Source of the DNA: Albugo candida
Lineage: Eukaryota > Oomycota > Peronosporomycetes > Albuginales
Direction of reading: 5' to 3'
DNA: 64,000 nucleotides
Assembly: GCA_040437565.1 (NCBI GenBank)
Contig: JBDOQK010000017.1
Coordinates: forward strand, 186,001 to 250,000
A model generated the notes under the pieces. It saw only the letters and a list, made by a program, of their open reading frames with translations. It was not told the DNA's origin and made no database searches. Made by a program: the position numbers and the translations under genes. Within the stretch, counting starts at the first letter, position 1; each line of letters starts with the position of its first letter. Of this stretch, positions 10,944 to 22,447 are shown in pieces.

Positions 10944-12112
10944 ATGGAACATGAACGCGCCTTACGCGAGGAACTACAACTCCTAGCGCGCAAACGCGCT
11001 GATCTCAACACCAACAAGACAAATAGTAGAAAGCGTACCGTTCATTATTCTTCTACTTAGCCTACGCGATACTGAGTCTGTGTCACGTAGATGACTTGAC
11101 CGACACAAAAGAGCAGTCTGAAGTTCCATCAGACAGAAGAAGAAGCGTTCTTGATCGTCTGGGCGATAGGATCGAGTCAGAAAACCCTGAAAAGTCTCGA
11201 AAACGGAAAGAATGGAATGAAGTTCCTCCACGGAACCGTTCGGATCGCTCTCCAATTGATTGGAGGAGAAATAGTTTCAGAGCGAATGAGTTTAGTGCGA
11301 AAAGGTTCCGAACGAATGAGCGAAACGGGGAAGAGACACATCACAAACTTCGATCTAAAGTGCGTGTACTCCTTTTCTCTCCGATTAACTATAGCGAATA
11401 ATGTAAACTGCAGATCACCAAACCCAACGCCGAGGATCCATCCAATGAATCGAGCCATGAAGAGACTGAGGCAGAGGTCGAACAGAAAAGGAATCGACTT
11501 ATCGCACCACACACACAGAAAGACGGAATGGTACGAAATCGTCGTTTATTTGGCTCGTTAATGAACCATCTGGGAAAAGCGAAAAAGCGAATCGAAAGCG
11601 ACACCCCTCTCTTCAAGAAACAAGACAGAAAGCAAGTGCAAGTTGGAGAGAAAGAGAAGACACAAAGCGCTACTATCGAGAAACAAGCACGAAAAGATTC
11701 GTTACGACTCAAGTACGAACGTTGGATCGCACGTTTGGAATTGGATTGCAAAGAGCAGCAAACACGGACAAAGTTGGAACATTTGCAGAAAACTCGAAAA
11801 ATAAAACATCTTGCTCGTTTTCTCCCAAGCGTATCGTCTCCGTCGCTTTACTATCTTCCTCGCCTACACACAAAAGAAACAGAGGATTTGGTCGAGGCTT
11901 CCATGGAAGCGTGTCAAGAGAAAATAGCAGCTCAGGAGCGTCAGGTCGAGTTGAATCTACAGCAGATAGAGACGGAAATCAAATGCAATATCGAAAAGTA
12001 TGAGAAACTGTTGGAATCCCTCAATGATGATTCGCTCCCGCATGAGAGTGATCCAGTTGCCGATCAAGATTCGCTTGAAAGCAATTCGAAAGCCGAAAGT
12101 CCAAAAGAATAA
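10944..12112 (+). CDS. Pinin/SDK-family splicing-associated protein
   Basis: Three exons: 10944-11034, 11091-11359 and 11414-12112, with GT-AG introns of 56 and 54 nt; about 352 aa. Pinin works in the nucleus with SR proteins and the exon-junction ASAP/PSAP complexes. Visible family signs: an N-terminal helix (MEHERALREELQLLARKRADL), an Arg/Ser/Glu-rich linker, then the pinin core from about residue 159 (NRRLFGSLMNHLGKAKKR, matching the NRRMFG motif of animal pinin), a long charged coiled coil, the block LYYLPRLHT (about 265-273; animal pinin has FYIPG here) and a helical stretch (ACQEKIAAQERQVEL). The exon 1/exon 2 junction is the least certain, because a closer AG exists but would make an intron of only 26 nt. 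TMEM258 follows 100 bp downstream. Confidence 0.8.
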
Positions 12113-12212
12113 CATAACAGATATAACCGATATTATAGTCTAAACTATTTTGCAGCCATCCAACACAGTTGCTACAATTTCGCACGCATTCCTTAATTGA
12201 TTTTGATTGAAA

Positions 12213-12497
12213 ATGATCGAGAGCGAGGTACGCTTCCGGCACCGTGCGCAATGAAATTTGTCACTAAATGTATCCCTTTAGTTTGTACCCTACTACAGTC
12301 CTGTCGCGCAAGAAATGTTTGGCACTTATGCGCTGGTTTGTGGTCTAATTGGTTTATTGTGTATGGCGCTATTCTTCTCAAAAGGGTTTGCCACGCAAAA
12401 AAATGCGACAATGGAATTCATTATGGTTCTCGGCGCATCCTGTTTTTTGGGGTTTGCCACTCTATTCTTGTTCCTTTGGGCTGAAATTTATGTCTGA
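12213..12497 (+). CDS. TMEM258: TMEM258/Ost5, oligosaccharyltransferase small subunit
   Basis: A 76-aa membrane protein from two exons: 12213-12227 (MIESE only) and 12282-12497, with a 54-nt GT-AG intron at 12228-12281. The joined N-terminus reads FVPYYSPVAQEMFGTYALV, paralleling human TMEM258 (RYTSPVNPAVFPHLTVV). The C-terminus LFLFLWAEIYV parallels LFLLLWVGIYV. Two membrane helices are visible (about residues 19-37 and 50-74), as expected. In other eukaryotes it is a subunit of the ER oligosaccharyltransferase that N-glycosylates nascent proteins. The length is nearly that of human (79 aa). The first exon was chosen because the internal Met (MFGTY) start would drop the conserved YxSPV segment. 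Its stop faces the AMPK beta stop 53 bp away. Confidence 0.88.
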
Positions 12498-12550
12498 CGG
12501 AATGAATGTTTCGACGTTGGTTTTTCCATTTGAATTTGAATTTTTGAATT

Positions 12551-13426
12551 TCAATTGCTTCCAGGCATAAGACTGTAATACACAGTCGTCACAAACTTTT
12601 GCTTATACCGTTGTGTGATCCCAAGAATCATCATTCCGTCCTTGATAGCCGTACAATACAAATGATTCAGCGCTACATGCTGCGGAATTGGAAGTAATCG
12701 AGAATCGATCGTTGGTGGGGCCTAACAAACCAGTTAAAATATAATAGTGACTTTAACGAGTAGAAAACATACTTTATTGAGAATGATGTGACGTAAGTGA
12801 GGGGGTAATGGAGGCGGCTCTTTCGTATACTCATCCACATCTGGAATGTGCCGTCCATAAACTTCGTCACACTGTATCCCTCTCGTGTCCTGCTCCATGC
12901 AATTTTCTTCCTTATCGGAATCCTCCCCGTGTGCTTTCTCTAACGCCTCAATGTCGGATAACGGGATGAAATCAGACACGTCCACATAATTGTTCACATT
13001 GCCGTCTAAATCCGCGACGGTTAATTGATCCGGTGCTGATCGCCACTCATCATCCACAACAAACTTGTACGCGTGTTTCCCACGACTTAAATTGGTAATA
13101 TACACAAAATCATTGCCTGATCGATGCATTGGCATTTGTTTGGACCAATTATTAAACGTTCCTGTGATACAAACATTCCTTCCACCATGTTCCCATCGAA
13201 AAACCATTGGGACAACATCTTCTTCTGGTACAAAGTTGGATGTTGAGACTGAGGAGCATGTCGATTCAAGAGTGTTGGTTGGAGTGATTAAGTGTTCCGC
13301 ACTATCGACTTCCATCGCATCTTTTGAGAGGGGTTTCACGTGAACTGGATACGATGGAGTGTTTTTACTTGTGGCATGTGATTGTGAGGAAATTGTAGCG
13401 TTGGGGGCTGCGGAATCGGAGGGTGT
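12551..13426 (-). CDS. AMPK/SNF1 kinase beta subunit (5' end lost in a gap)
   Basis: The scaffold and glycogen-binding subunit of the heterotrimeric energy-sensing kinase. Two exons are seen: 13426-12773 (5' end inside the N run) and 12721-12551, joined over a 51-nt GT-AG intron. The first holds a Ser/Thr-rich leader, then the carbohydrate-binding module (VFRWEHGGRNVCITGTFNNW, then NDFVYITNLSRGKHAYKFVVDDEWR). The tryptophans of FRW, NNW and EWR and the lysine of YKF match the glycogen-binding residues of the family. The C-terminal alpha/gamma-binding domain follows: PPPLPPHLRHIILNK, and in the last exon PIPQHVALNHLYCTAIKDG and RYKQKFVTTVYY. The start lies in or beyond the gap at 13427-13526; nothing past the gap is clearly coding. 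Confidence 0.92.
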
Positions 13427-13526
13427 NNNNNNNNNNNNNNNNNNNNNNNNNNNNNNNNNNNNNNNNNNNNNNNNNNNNNNNNNNNNNNNNNNNNNNNNNN
13501 NNNNNNNNNNNNNNNNNNNNNNNNNN
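13427..13526. other. 100-N gap, no duplicated flanks seen
   Basis: Unlike most gaps here, the sequences on either side do not repeat each other. It hides the 5' end of the AMPK beta gene. Confidence 0.85.
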
Positions 13527-14115
13527 GCAGAAAAAGTCAGCATATAGTATGATATTACAAAGCTATTCACATACTACCAAGATAAAAGCTGTGAGGCTTT
13601 CACGCGATGTATACTTTGTCAAATGAGATGCTGCCACTGATTATTCACGGGCGCGGGAATCGATACTATCGTAAAGTGTACAACGCGCGTTCGACGTACG
13701 CACGTAGCGATGTAAAAATCTGATGGTGACAATCATTTGATGCTGCTGTAGAAATGGGGCAATGGGAATGATTGAGATGTGACCAAGGCATCTGGTTCTT
13801 CTGGTCATGGGAGCAATAGAGCTCCTCTTTCCTTACGCAGAATCGTGTCCTTGAACGATTTTAAAGAATAGAGGCGTTGAAACGGACGGGAGAGGGCATA
13901 CGATTGCGATGCTGAAATCATCTAATATCCTGCATGAAGACAAACGATCGCTTCAAATAGTGAGGAAATACAAGATATTAATGTGAACAATGTATGCATG
14001 TCCAACAGCGATGCTGAAAAGCAATTTACTTATTAGAACATGCAGGCAGTTATTCAACTCCTTTGTGAACGAGTCATCCGGCAATTCTCGCAGAGCATAT
14101 AATTAGTTGTTCCGT
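13527..14115. other. Intergenic, border of the gene island
   Basis: No gene seen. It lies upstream of the AMPK beta subunit and downstream of the CHxC-type gene. From here on the window changes from dense genes to repeats. Confidence 0.45.
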
Positions 14116-16233
14116 TCAGAAAAGAGATTCGAGCTCCAAGGCGGTCCATGGACGCAAACCCTTACGTATGTCAAGCTGTTTCCCTTCCTTGTGAAAAAAT
14201 AATCGTATGCAACTTTGTTCTGATCTGCACATTCCAAGTATTCGAGGGTCAGTTTGGGTCATCCACAGGTAACCAAAGCGTGAATTTGTAGGAGCGTAAA
14301 CAAAAAACACCTCTTGCTGATTAACGATACAGCTTACACAGCGTCTCGAATTGGCGGCTTCAAATGCGACCATAAAAACTCCCCGATCATCAAAGTTTCC
14401 ACGCGCATTTGAAGCAATTCGGACAGGAGGCCATAGCCCAACAGTTAAGTGGTCAAAGGGTATCATATCCTTTTGTTTTATTCGAACGCCATCTGCCATC
14501 CTTTCTCTCGAGTATTTCTCATGTTCTGAGCATACCATTGCGGGAAGCAGCATCATACTATCACAAGGTCCCTTGCGAATACACCTCCTCAGTACTTGAT
14601 CTATCACACTCCAAGTATTTTCGTCGTTGATAATTCTCCATAAATAAGAGCCCGCTTCATGAATTACCATCATAATATTGCTGACTTTATGAAACCGCGT
14701 TTACAAACATGAGTCGCACTCTTTCACTTTATTCCCCTGTTGAGTATTCAAGATAAACAAACAGCTGTTGATTCCGGGAAGCATATTTTTGAACATCGAT
14801 AATTCTGGATAAACATTCGGATCGCTCTTCTGATGACTGCGGTAATCGTTGCATTGAGAAAGGTCCATCAATGTAACTTCGGCTAATACACCAGTCTTGA
14901 TGCTTTGACAACTCATCAAACAAGCGGCCGAAACCACGTTTGCATCGTAAAGAATTATAATCTTTGACATTGAAACACTACTCAAGAGTAACATGCCGTT
15001 GTTTCCAGCCAAGCTTTCAACGATACAAGTAAAAAAACTTAGTCGCTTTGTCTGCGGAGTTGATACGAACGCACTGGACATTGTGCTTACTTCTAAAAAT
15101 TGCTCCAAAATCGCAGTCTGGTAAGGTTTCACTTTCAATGTCTTCTTTACGCTAAAATCTTGCTTAAATACATAGTTAGTATTAAGCTGTGACATCATCA
15201 ATCTAAAGTCAATATCTGGCTTTGAGGAGATAAAGCCGCAGGAATTCCCATTAGCTGGATCAATGCAATCTGTTGCAGAATAGGCTTTATTATACAATTC
15301 CATTGCTGCAGTGCCAACTTCATGCAATATTCTTTCATCGTTTGGAAAAATGCGATTCAACTTCTCACAAGCAGCTGTAGATATCCAACGCATACCCATA
15401 CAATATGTTATGAAGCAGTGATTATGTATAGTATCTTGGCTGTGTTCTGTTGTGAAAGCAAACAAAGTTTTTAAGCCTGGTGCCGAATTTTTGAAAGTGT
15501 ATATGCGAACACCAAAGGATGTGGTATGAAGTGCAATACATTTTTCGCACTGAAACGATGCTGTTGATAAATAGAAGCAGCGACCAATGATTTTTCGAAA
15601 GGGAAGCGTGTTTTGTTGTGCTTGAGTCCCTGTAGTAGATGTTGCGATCGAAAGAAATTTATCAAACAGAAATGTGGAAAAAATGATTGGACCGACCACT
15701 AGCGGTTGGCGAGGAGGATGGCTTTTTGTTTCTTGAGCTTTTTGATTGTACACCGCCTTTATTTCCTTGTAAAAAAAAATCTCATACCTTCCATACAAAT
15801 GTACGGGCGGTGCTTTCTTTCGTGTGAATGTCGTAAGCAATGACTTGTCGATAGCACTATCTAGCTGCATTGCAAATAGATTTATTCCGTATTCGACCGG
15901 CAACAACGTCGGTAAAGATGTAGGTATCGAGTTCACATCGGTCTCAATGACGCACAATTCCTCGGTATAGCATTGTCTTAGAAAAGTTTCAAGCATTGTG
16001 ATGCGACCTTTGATCAGATAAGAATACGTGTACAGATCCTTTTCGACAAGTGCGATTCGGTCTACGCCAACTGTCTGTATCAGACACAAACGGCAGGCAT
16101 TGGGGTTTGAGCTTTTCACTACAAGTAATCCAGTAGAGGACGAAATTGATTCCCAGCTTTCCAGATTGCCCTGCTTTATTCTTACGAACAGAAATGCGAT
16201 CAAAAAAATCGACAAAGAAGCCCGCGAAATCAT
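14116..16233 (-). pseudogene. CHxC-type secreted four-CxxC protein, copy A (nearly intact)
   Basis: The best preserved of four paralogues, about 700 codons. From the ATG at 16233 it begins with a signal peptide (MISRASLSIFLIAFLFV). An ATG at 16293 adds 20 polar residues and would spoil the signal. Four CxxC pairs are spaced along the protein: CRLC at residues 47-50, the same place as CHxC in copies B and C; QCEKCIALH (about 229-232); a DSC-type pair about three quarters along; and CVSC in the last quarter. Other shared blocks are YLIKGRITMLETFL, FPNDERILHEVG, CSEHEKYSRE, GLWPP, FGYLWMTQTDPRIL and a closing RKGLRPWTALELE. No catalytic family is recognised. It appears broken about once; base error, or natural decay, could explain this. 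Secretion by the pathogen is inferred from the signal peptide and the CHxC class. Confidence 0.75.
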
Positions 16234-16311
16234 GCCGCTTGTCTTGTTGTGATTGGATAAATTTGTTGAGGCTGGCACTTGATTATTGGCCAATCAGCCA
16301 TATACTGTACT

Positions 16312-16555
16312 TTGTCAAGGAGTTCATTATACTTTTTATCTGGTTTTTTAACTACCTTCCTTATCCTATCATGAGCTCCTGACCGTGCGAATATCACTTA
16401 AGTCTGACTTCAAACCTAGGGAAGCAGATATTTTCCAAGCTTATTGCTTGGGTGGGCTCAAACCGCTACCCACAGTGCCGGGGATTGAAGAAACGACCTC
16501 CGGCAGGGAGTCCGTGCGCGAAAGTTCTTAACCGACTGAGCTGGGTACGGACCCC
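16312..16555 (-). mobile_element. tRNA-derived SINE, full copy with target-site duplication
   Basis: The 244-bp insertion is bounded by a perfect 15-bp direct repeat (gccatatactgtact) at 16297-16311 and 16556-16570. On the minus strand it starts ggggtccgtacccagc. It has a pol III A box (agctcagtcggttaag, about 16529-16544) and B box (ggtttgagccc, 16454-16464). The head resembles a tRNA with a long variable arm, and an unrelated body follows, ending in an A-rich, not purely poly(A), tail. A diverged relative lies at 22,448-22,688. It sits about 64 bp upstream of the start of CHxC-type copy A. Confidence 0.85.
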
Positions 16556-17641
16556 GCCATATACTGTACTAAGTAGCACCCATCACCATATTGTTCTTCC
16601 AAGTACCCACGCAGGGATAATTATCGATTGCCACTGATGTTAGTTCGCTCGTAGCTCCAATAAGTGTAATGCGACCCACAACTGGTCATACATGCTAGCC
16701 AGCTTTATTCCAGACATGTGCTCGCTGATTTATATGTGAATGCTCTATGAATGTCACGATGGAAATAAAGCAGTCTTCATGAGAGCTTTCGCTTCATGGA
16801 ATATGGAAAACTGGGCACGCTAATAGAATTTTCTGCTTATTCGCGATACGTGTAAAGATTTGTCACTGTGGTAAGCTCCTCTCGTAGGTTGGCATTTATA
16901 ACTAAAAACAGGATATTCTCTTATTTTCTGTTATATTCCGAATACGTTTAGATGGTCGCATTCATCCAGTCCGACCAATCCCNNNNNNNNNNNNNNNNNN
17001 NNNNNNNNNNNNNNNNNNNNNNNNNNNNNNNNNNNNNNNNNNNNNNNNNNNNNNNNNNNNNNNNNNNNNNNNNNNNNNNNNNGCAGATATTTTCCAAGCT
17101 TATTGCTTGGGTGGGCTCAAACCGCTACCCACAGTGCCGGGGATTGAAGAAACGACCTCCGGCAGGGAGTCCGTGCGCGAAAGTTCTTAACCGACTGAGC
17201 TGGGTACGGACCCCGCCATATACTGTACTAAGTAGCACCCATCACCATATTGTTCTTCCAAGTACCCACGCAGGGATAATTATCGATTGCCACTGATGTT
17301 AGTTCGCTCGTAGCTCCAATAAGTGTAATGCGACCCACAACTGGTCATACATGCTAGCCAGCTTTATTCCAGACATGTGCTCGCTGATTTATATGTGAAT
17401 GCTCTATGAATGTCACGATGGAAATAAAGCAGTCTTCATGAGAGCTTTCGCTTCATGGAATATGGAAAACTGGGCACGCTAATAGAATTTTCTGCTTATT
17501 CGCGATACGTGTAAAGATTTGTCACTGTGGTAAGCTCCTCTCGTAGGTTGGCATTTATAACTAAAAACAGGATATTCTCTTATTTTCTGTTATATTCCGA
17601 ATACGTTTAGATGGTCGCATTCATCCAGTCCGACCAATCCC
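16424..17641. other. 100-N gap flanked by identical 559-bp copies (assembly overlap)
   Basis: N run at 16983-17082. Bases 16424-16982 recur at 17083-17641, including part of the SINE and its right target-site copy. The second SINE half at 17083-17214 is therefore not a separate insertion. Apart from the SINE, this stretch has no gene. Confidence 0.92.
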
Positions 17642-18844
17642 GGTCATGAAAGAATGTTCCTGAACATTCACACGAGTTAAAACTTGATTTTTTATGCTCA
17701 TTATCAGAGCTCGTCTTACTATGTGTCTTTTTTCAGTCATGGGGCAAGGCTGTAAAATCTCATTGCTTAGTACTACCACTTCTGCGGCTTCTTTAGAATC
17801 GCCTCAAATCATTTATTTAAATCCACAGCAGCATTTTAATAAACTTCAAATAGTGATCGGCGTTGCATCGTCACTGCATCGACATGCGCAAGCAAGAATT
17901 AACGAGATTGTATTACTATTTGCAATCATTTTGATATGAGCTCGAGCCAACGGAACACTCTTTATCACGGTCGAAATGAAAGAACATCTACCTCCGGATG
18001 TTTGTTGTCTAATTGCAATAATACACGCGATGCTAAATGCAGTCCAATCCGACATGTCACAAAATGATGTAGGCTACATTCGAGCTTAGCTTTTTTGTTC
18101 AAAAGACGCGACAGACTATCTGCACATCAATAGAGCAGATCAAAAGTGCTGTAGTAATGCAGAGAAGAATCAAAGTATTGCCAATAGCCGAATCATCCAT
18201 TTGTCACATGCGAATTTGATTGATTTCAAGAAAAAAGGAAAATGCACGGCAGCTTTCGTGCAACTCGATGCGTAAGTTGCTGCATTATTCTCGCTACTAA
18301 ACCTCGCTTTATCCTTCTCAGATCGTTTAATGAATATCAGGACTCATTTGGAGCTAAGAAAGTATCCTGAAACTGTGAGTGGAAGCAAATCCATCAAACA
18401 ACTCAAAAAGGTGATAATATGCTTATAAGTTGATACAGGAATATGGGTGACAAACTAGAGCTGATCAAATATCTACGTGAGGTCTATTACACATAGTGTA
18501 ATCTTTCTATTCCTAGTCTCCACGATGAACTTGTTACGTTGGTGATATTTTGCAAAATCAGTATCATGCAGTGAAAATCTTTATCTAGATGCATAAAAGT
18601 ACGGATGTATTACGAGATTCAATCCAGCATGTTATTTGATTGAGTAGGAATCAACAAACGTTATAGCTATACACATCTGCGATATCGATACCTAAGTTTT
18701 AGAGATATAATATGCCTCTTTTGAGCGGCTTGGCGGAATAGTTGAGAGAAACATTCTGTCGGGGATATACGAAATCAATATAAGAAGTTAGAGATAAGAT
18801 GGAAAGAGCAGTTACCACTGGTTTCATGTTATGCTCGTGCATTC
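17642..18844. other. Intergenic, no recognisable gene
   Basis: Only short frames (17694-17939 + and 17846-18055 -) that overlap each other and match no family that I recognise. Confidence 0.45.
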
Positions 18845-19267
18845 ATGGTACACGTAATAAACAGAATTCCATCACGTAATTTCAAACTGATGTTCGAGGT
18901 ATCAACACATCAATTCCAGGTGCGCGATTCGCTTTGTATCATTCCACAGGAACTGTACCACGTGCATTCCGTTATGATACAGACAATAGTGGTCGTGCAC
19001 GTAGAAGGAACTGATATCCAAGACAAGACCAAAAGATCTCAATCTAGAAAATCATGTAAGGAAAGCGGGCGGAAAAAATCTAGAAGTTGCCTTTATGCCA
19101 GGCTTCCGATCAAACGTTTCAAACTTGCACCAGAACGATGTAAAAAAATCTCAAAATTGCAAGTCTGCTTAAAAAGAGCACAAAACGATCACCTAAAGCT
19201 TGATGCAAGCTTTCATGTGTGCTTAAGTCCAAAGCTGTCATCCGAAAATTCAATAACAGACATGTAA
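18845..19267 (+). CDS. Hypothetical basic ORF (140 aa)
   Basis: The longest open frame between 17 and 20 kb. The C-terminal half is Lys/Arg rich (KTKRSQSRKSCKESGRKKSR) with scattered cysteines. There is no recognisable domain, signal peptide or relative in the window. It may be a fragment of a decayed gene or element. Confidence 0.2.
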   Translation: MVHVINRIPSRNFKLMFEVSTHQFQVRDSLCIIPQELYHVHSVMIQTIVVVHVEGTDIQDKTKRSQSRKSCKESGRKKSRSCLYARLPIKRFKLAPERCKKISKLQVCLKRAQNDHLKLDASFHVCLSPKLSSENSITDM

Positions 19268-19990
19268 CTCCCCACACAAGGCGAAAATTGCCCACAGAAT
19301 ACACTTATAAAATAGAGAAGACATGAAAATCACGTCGTATTTTAATTAATTCGCTCAATCTTTCACAGCAATACAACTAAACATTCGAGTACATTATCCA
19401 GCACATTGTACATCTGCAAGCAAAAGCTTGTCAATATCACATCGGCATCAACAGCTTGAACAAGCTTAGTAGTATATTGCACATTTTTGTCAGCGCATCT
19501 ACGTTTGCATCTTTCATTGCGACTCTATGCAGAGTTTTGTTTGAAAAGGTCTCGTGTATATATGTACTCTTTAGTGCATATCTTCCTAGATATCAAGCAC
19601 TTCTTTTTTTCAATGGTCATACCTCCATCCTATGCAACGTTTCCTGATATCATTTACGTAAAATCTGATATTGCTCAACTTTTATTTATAGCTTCTCAAA
19701 AAAATATTGTTTGTGCTGTCGAGAATGTCAATCCGTGGTGCTGTTGCGACAGACACGACACAAAGGAAGGAAACTAGAACACAGTCTTGACGATTAATAG
19801 AGTAAGTGAGATCCAGTTATTCTTTTTTCAGCTAGATACGAAACGCTGTGCTCCACACAGCAATGTCACATCTTCAACATGCTACACCTTCAAAACTTCT
19901 CCATAGGCAACTTCCTCTGTTCTTTATCGTCAGGCATTATCGTTAAGCCCGACCAATACCTTTAGCTTGTTTAGTACAGGTGCTTAAAAC
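19268..19990. other. Intergenic, no recognisable gene
   Basis: Short overlapping plus frames (63 and 96 aa) with hydrophobic stretches but no recognisable family. Confidence 0.4.
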
Positions 19991-21900
19991 ACTACCGTCG
20001 TAAGATTCAGAGGCATCTGACAGCTTTCAGGTAGGTGCGCATCAATATTCCATTCTTTGCGTGTGAGCTCACGATTATGAACATATAGTATCACAGGTTC
20101 GCTGCACTTTACTCAAAATTCACCAAGTAGCTCACGTAGACCAAGCATTTGAGCCACTACCACATACGATGCCGTAAATTATGCATTCATTCTCGCTAAT
20201 GAGACGCTAACTTATATTTTAGCTAGCCAAGTCAGCGGCATTCCGTCCGCATTAATTAACTCCCCAGGTAATTGATCTTCTGTCCGCTTCGGTAGCAGTT
20301 TACTCAATGATGGTTATCAGTTCCTGGGCAATATTATCCGTTCGCATTTGTAGACGTATTGCTTGCAGATATCTTGCAAATCTTTTGGCCAAGTTCCAGT
20401 CAGCTTTTGTTGTTGAGTGTGTGCGCCTTGAGACTTGATGTAACGATACCGCATACGATCCGTCAGGTCTGTTACAACGTTAAAACAAATTATACTCACT
20501 ACTATGGATTGAAAATTCTTTATCGTTATTTTGCGTCATTACAAATGTCTGGCAACTTTTAGTCGATCTCATCAACTTCATTTCCTTCCTCAACAACCGG
20601 TTTACAAACACCGTGAAAGCAAAATTGTACTGACCAGTAAAGATTAGAAATTCTTTATCTTAATTTGCGTCTTTGCAAATGTCTGGCAAATTTCAATCGG
20701 TATCATCAACTTCATTTGCTTTCTCAACGATCGGTGCACAAACCCTGCGTGCATCTTCCAGCCCTTTATCTTTCAATGTTTCTTGGATGATCACTTCTTG
20801 GTCAATAGCATACCCAGTATCTTTGGTAGAAGTGATATGCATCCTTGTAAATTTGCGCTACTTTCCCATGTTTTCAATGTACAGTCTTATAATCGATCAT
20901 AGAGAATATCCTCAAGAGTTGATCTCGTCGCTGTAACCAGTAGGTCTTTAGCATAGACACGAACCACAACAATATCTCTTTCTACGTGCTTTCAGTACAG
21001 CATATATCTATCAGGCACTGCTAAATCCCAATCGTTTCAACTTTTTGTGGAGTAATTCGCTCCATGACCGCCTCACTTGCTTTAACCCACACAAAGCCTT
21101 TTTTAGTTCCAACGCGAGCTCACTCGCACGACTTGTCTCTAACTTATCAATCATATCTTTTTCAATATTCATAGACTTTGGATTGCGCAATTAAATGCTC
21201 AAATTCGATTCTTTCTCGAATTTGACGTAGGCAGTTGGAACGTTTACGTGTGTGGCTGGCATACGCCACTTTCGAGCAACTAACAGTATCAGCTTGACGA
21301 TTGACATATCCACGATCTCTACAAAAGTAATACTGTAATACCGAATGAATACTTGCTCATTTCCAAAGGGCCAAAAACTGGTCTTAAATGGCTCAAGATC
21401 ACCGTTCGCGTCCTTTTTTGTTCTGTACACCAATCTGTTTGCAGGCTATTTGCATCGTCTGGTAGACCGTCTATATTCCAGACACTTTTTTGTTCCAGTG
21501 CACGAAGCACTTCCACATCGACACCTTCCACGACTCTTTTTTTGGGATTTTGTGTAGCTTGACCGAAGTTTTGCGGATCTGTATCCCGCATTAATTGACA
21601 ATACCTGCTCCAATATCTTCAATCAATATTTTTGTACTCTGCAAATTTTCATTAGTTGAATGTTCGCGCATCAGCGGTCTCTCTTGTTCAGCTCGCTTTA
21701 TTTGTCAAGGCGTTGGGTGTCTCATCTTTCTCATCGGTTACTTCCTTCTTCTTTGTCGCCTTGATGAATGCTTTTTCGCTTGCCCTACCGTAAATTCTGA
21801 TTTATCTGCTTCTACTGCTTATTACTAAGGTTCTATATGTTTTCACATGCTACGTACTCACCACAACACGTTCATTCGGAAAAAGTGGTAGCCTTCAGTC
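19990..21900 (-). mobile_element. Ty1/Copia LTR-retrotransposon fossil
   Basis: On the minus strand, blocks typical of Copia reverse transcriptase occur around 21,190-21,590 (ALEQKSVWNIDGLP; TKKDANGDLEPFK). Weaker reverse transcriptase and RNase H-like blocks follow towards 20,000. No gag, integrase or LTR pair is recognised. The copy is heavily broken, with many breaks, and looks old. The boundaries are approximate. Confidence 0.75.
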
Positions 21901-22447
21901 GTATCGCGAAAGCCAACGGTTAAACTACGCAGGCCCGTTGAGCAAAAATGTTCATAATGCCAGGGTTAGCATTTGTGGGGAAGCGTTTTTATTGTTTTCC
22001 GCGTACTGACCCCGAAAATGGAATGGCTTCAAGCGCGAAAATCATGCACCTGTGCAATAGTAATAATGGTTCGATACATTCTTTTCAGAATTGCCGTTTC
22101 TTTCCTGATTCATCTCCTCACTAAGTTGCCTGGCCACACCGTTTTATTTCCTTTAGTACCAATCAATGTTATCATATTCTCCACCCGAATTTGTTCGTAA
22201 AACATAAATTTCACATTTTAATGGCTACTCGAAATAAATCAAATATATCTTAAATCTTGTCGCAGCAACATCTTCTGTGTTGACTAAAAACACTTGAACG
22301 TGATTACTTTTGTAATTCCAAACATTTGTCTAGTACCGATTTCCAAGCCGATCTCTCGGTGTACTTGGACCATTAAAGTCAGAGCGAAAAACAAAACCGA
22401 CGCGGTCTATTGGAAGCCAAGGATTTTATTACACTAGTTGGCTTCCT
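21901..22447. other. Intergenic between Copia fossil and SINE
   Basis: No gene seen. A 75-aa plus frame at 21973-22200 has hydrophobic stretches but no family. Confidence 0.4.

Noticed and set aside
16454-16555. A tRNA gene on the minus strand
   Set aside because: A and B boxes are present, but they are the head of a 244-bp SINE with target-site duplications and no consistent cloverleaf.
17083-17214. A third SINE copy
   Set aside because: Identical to part of the SINE at 16.4 kb because of the assembly overlap.
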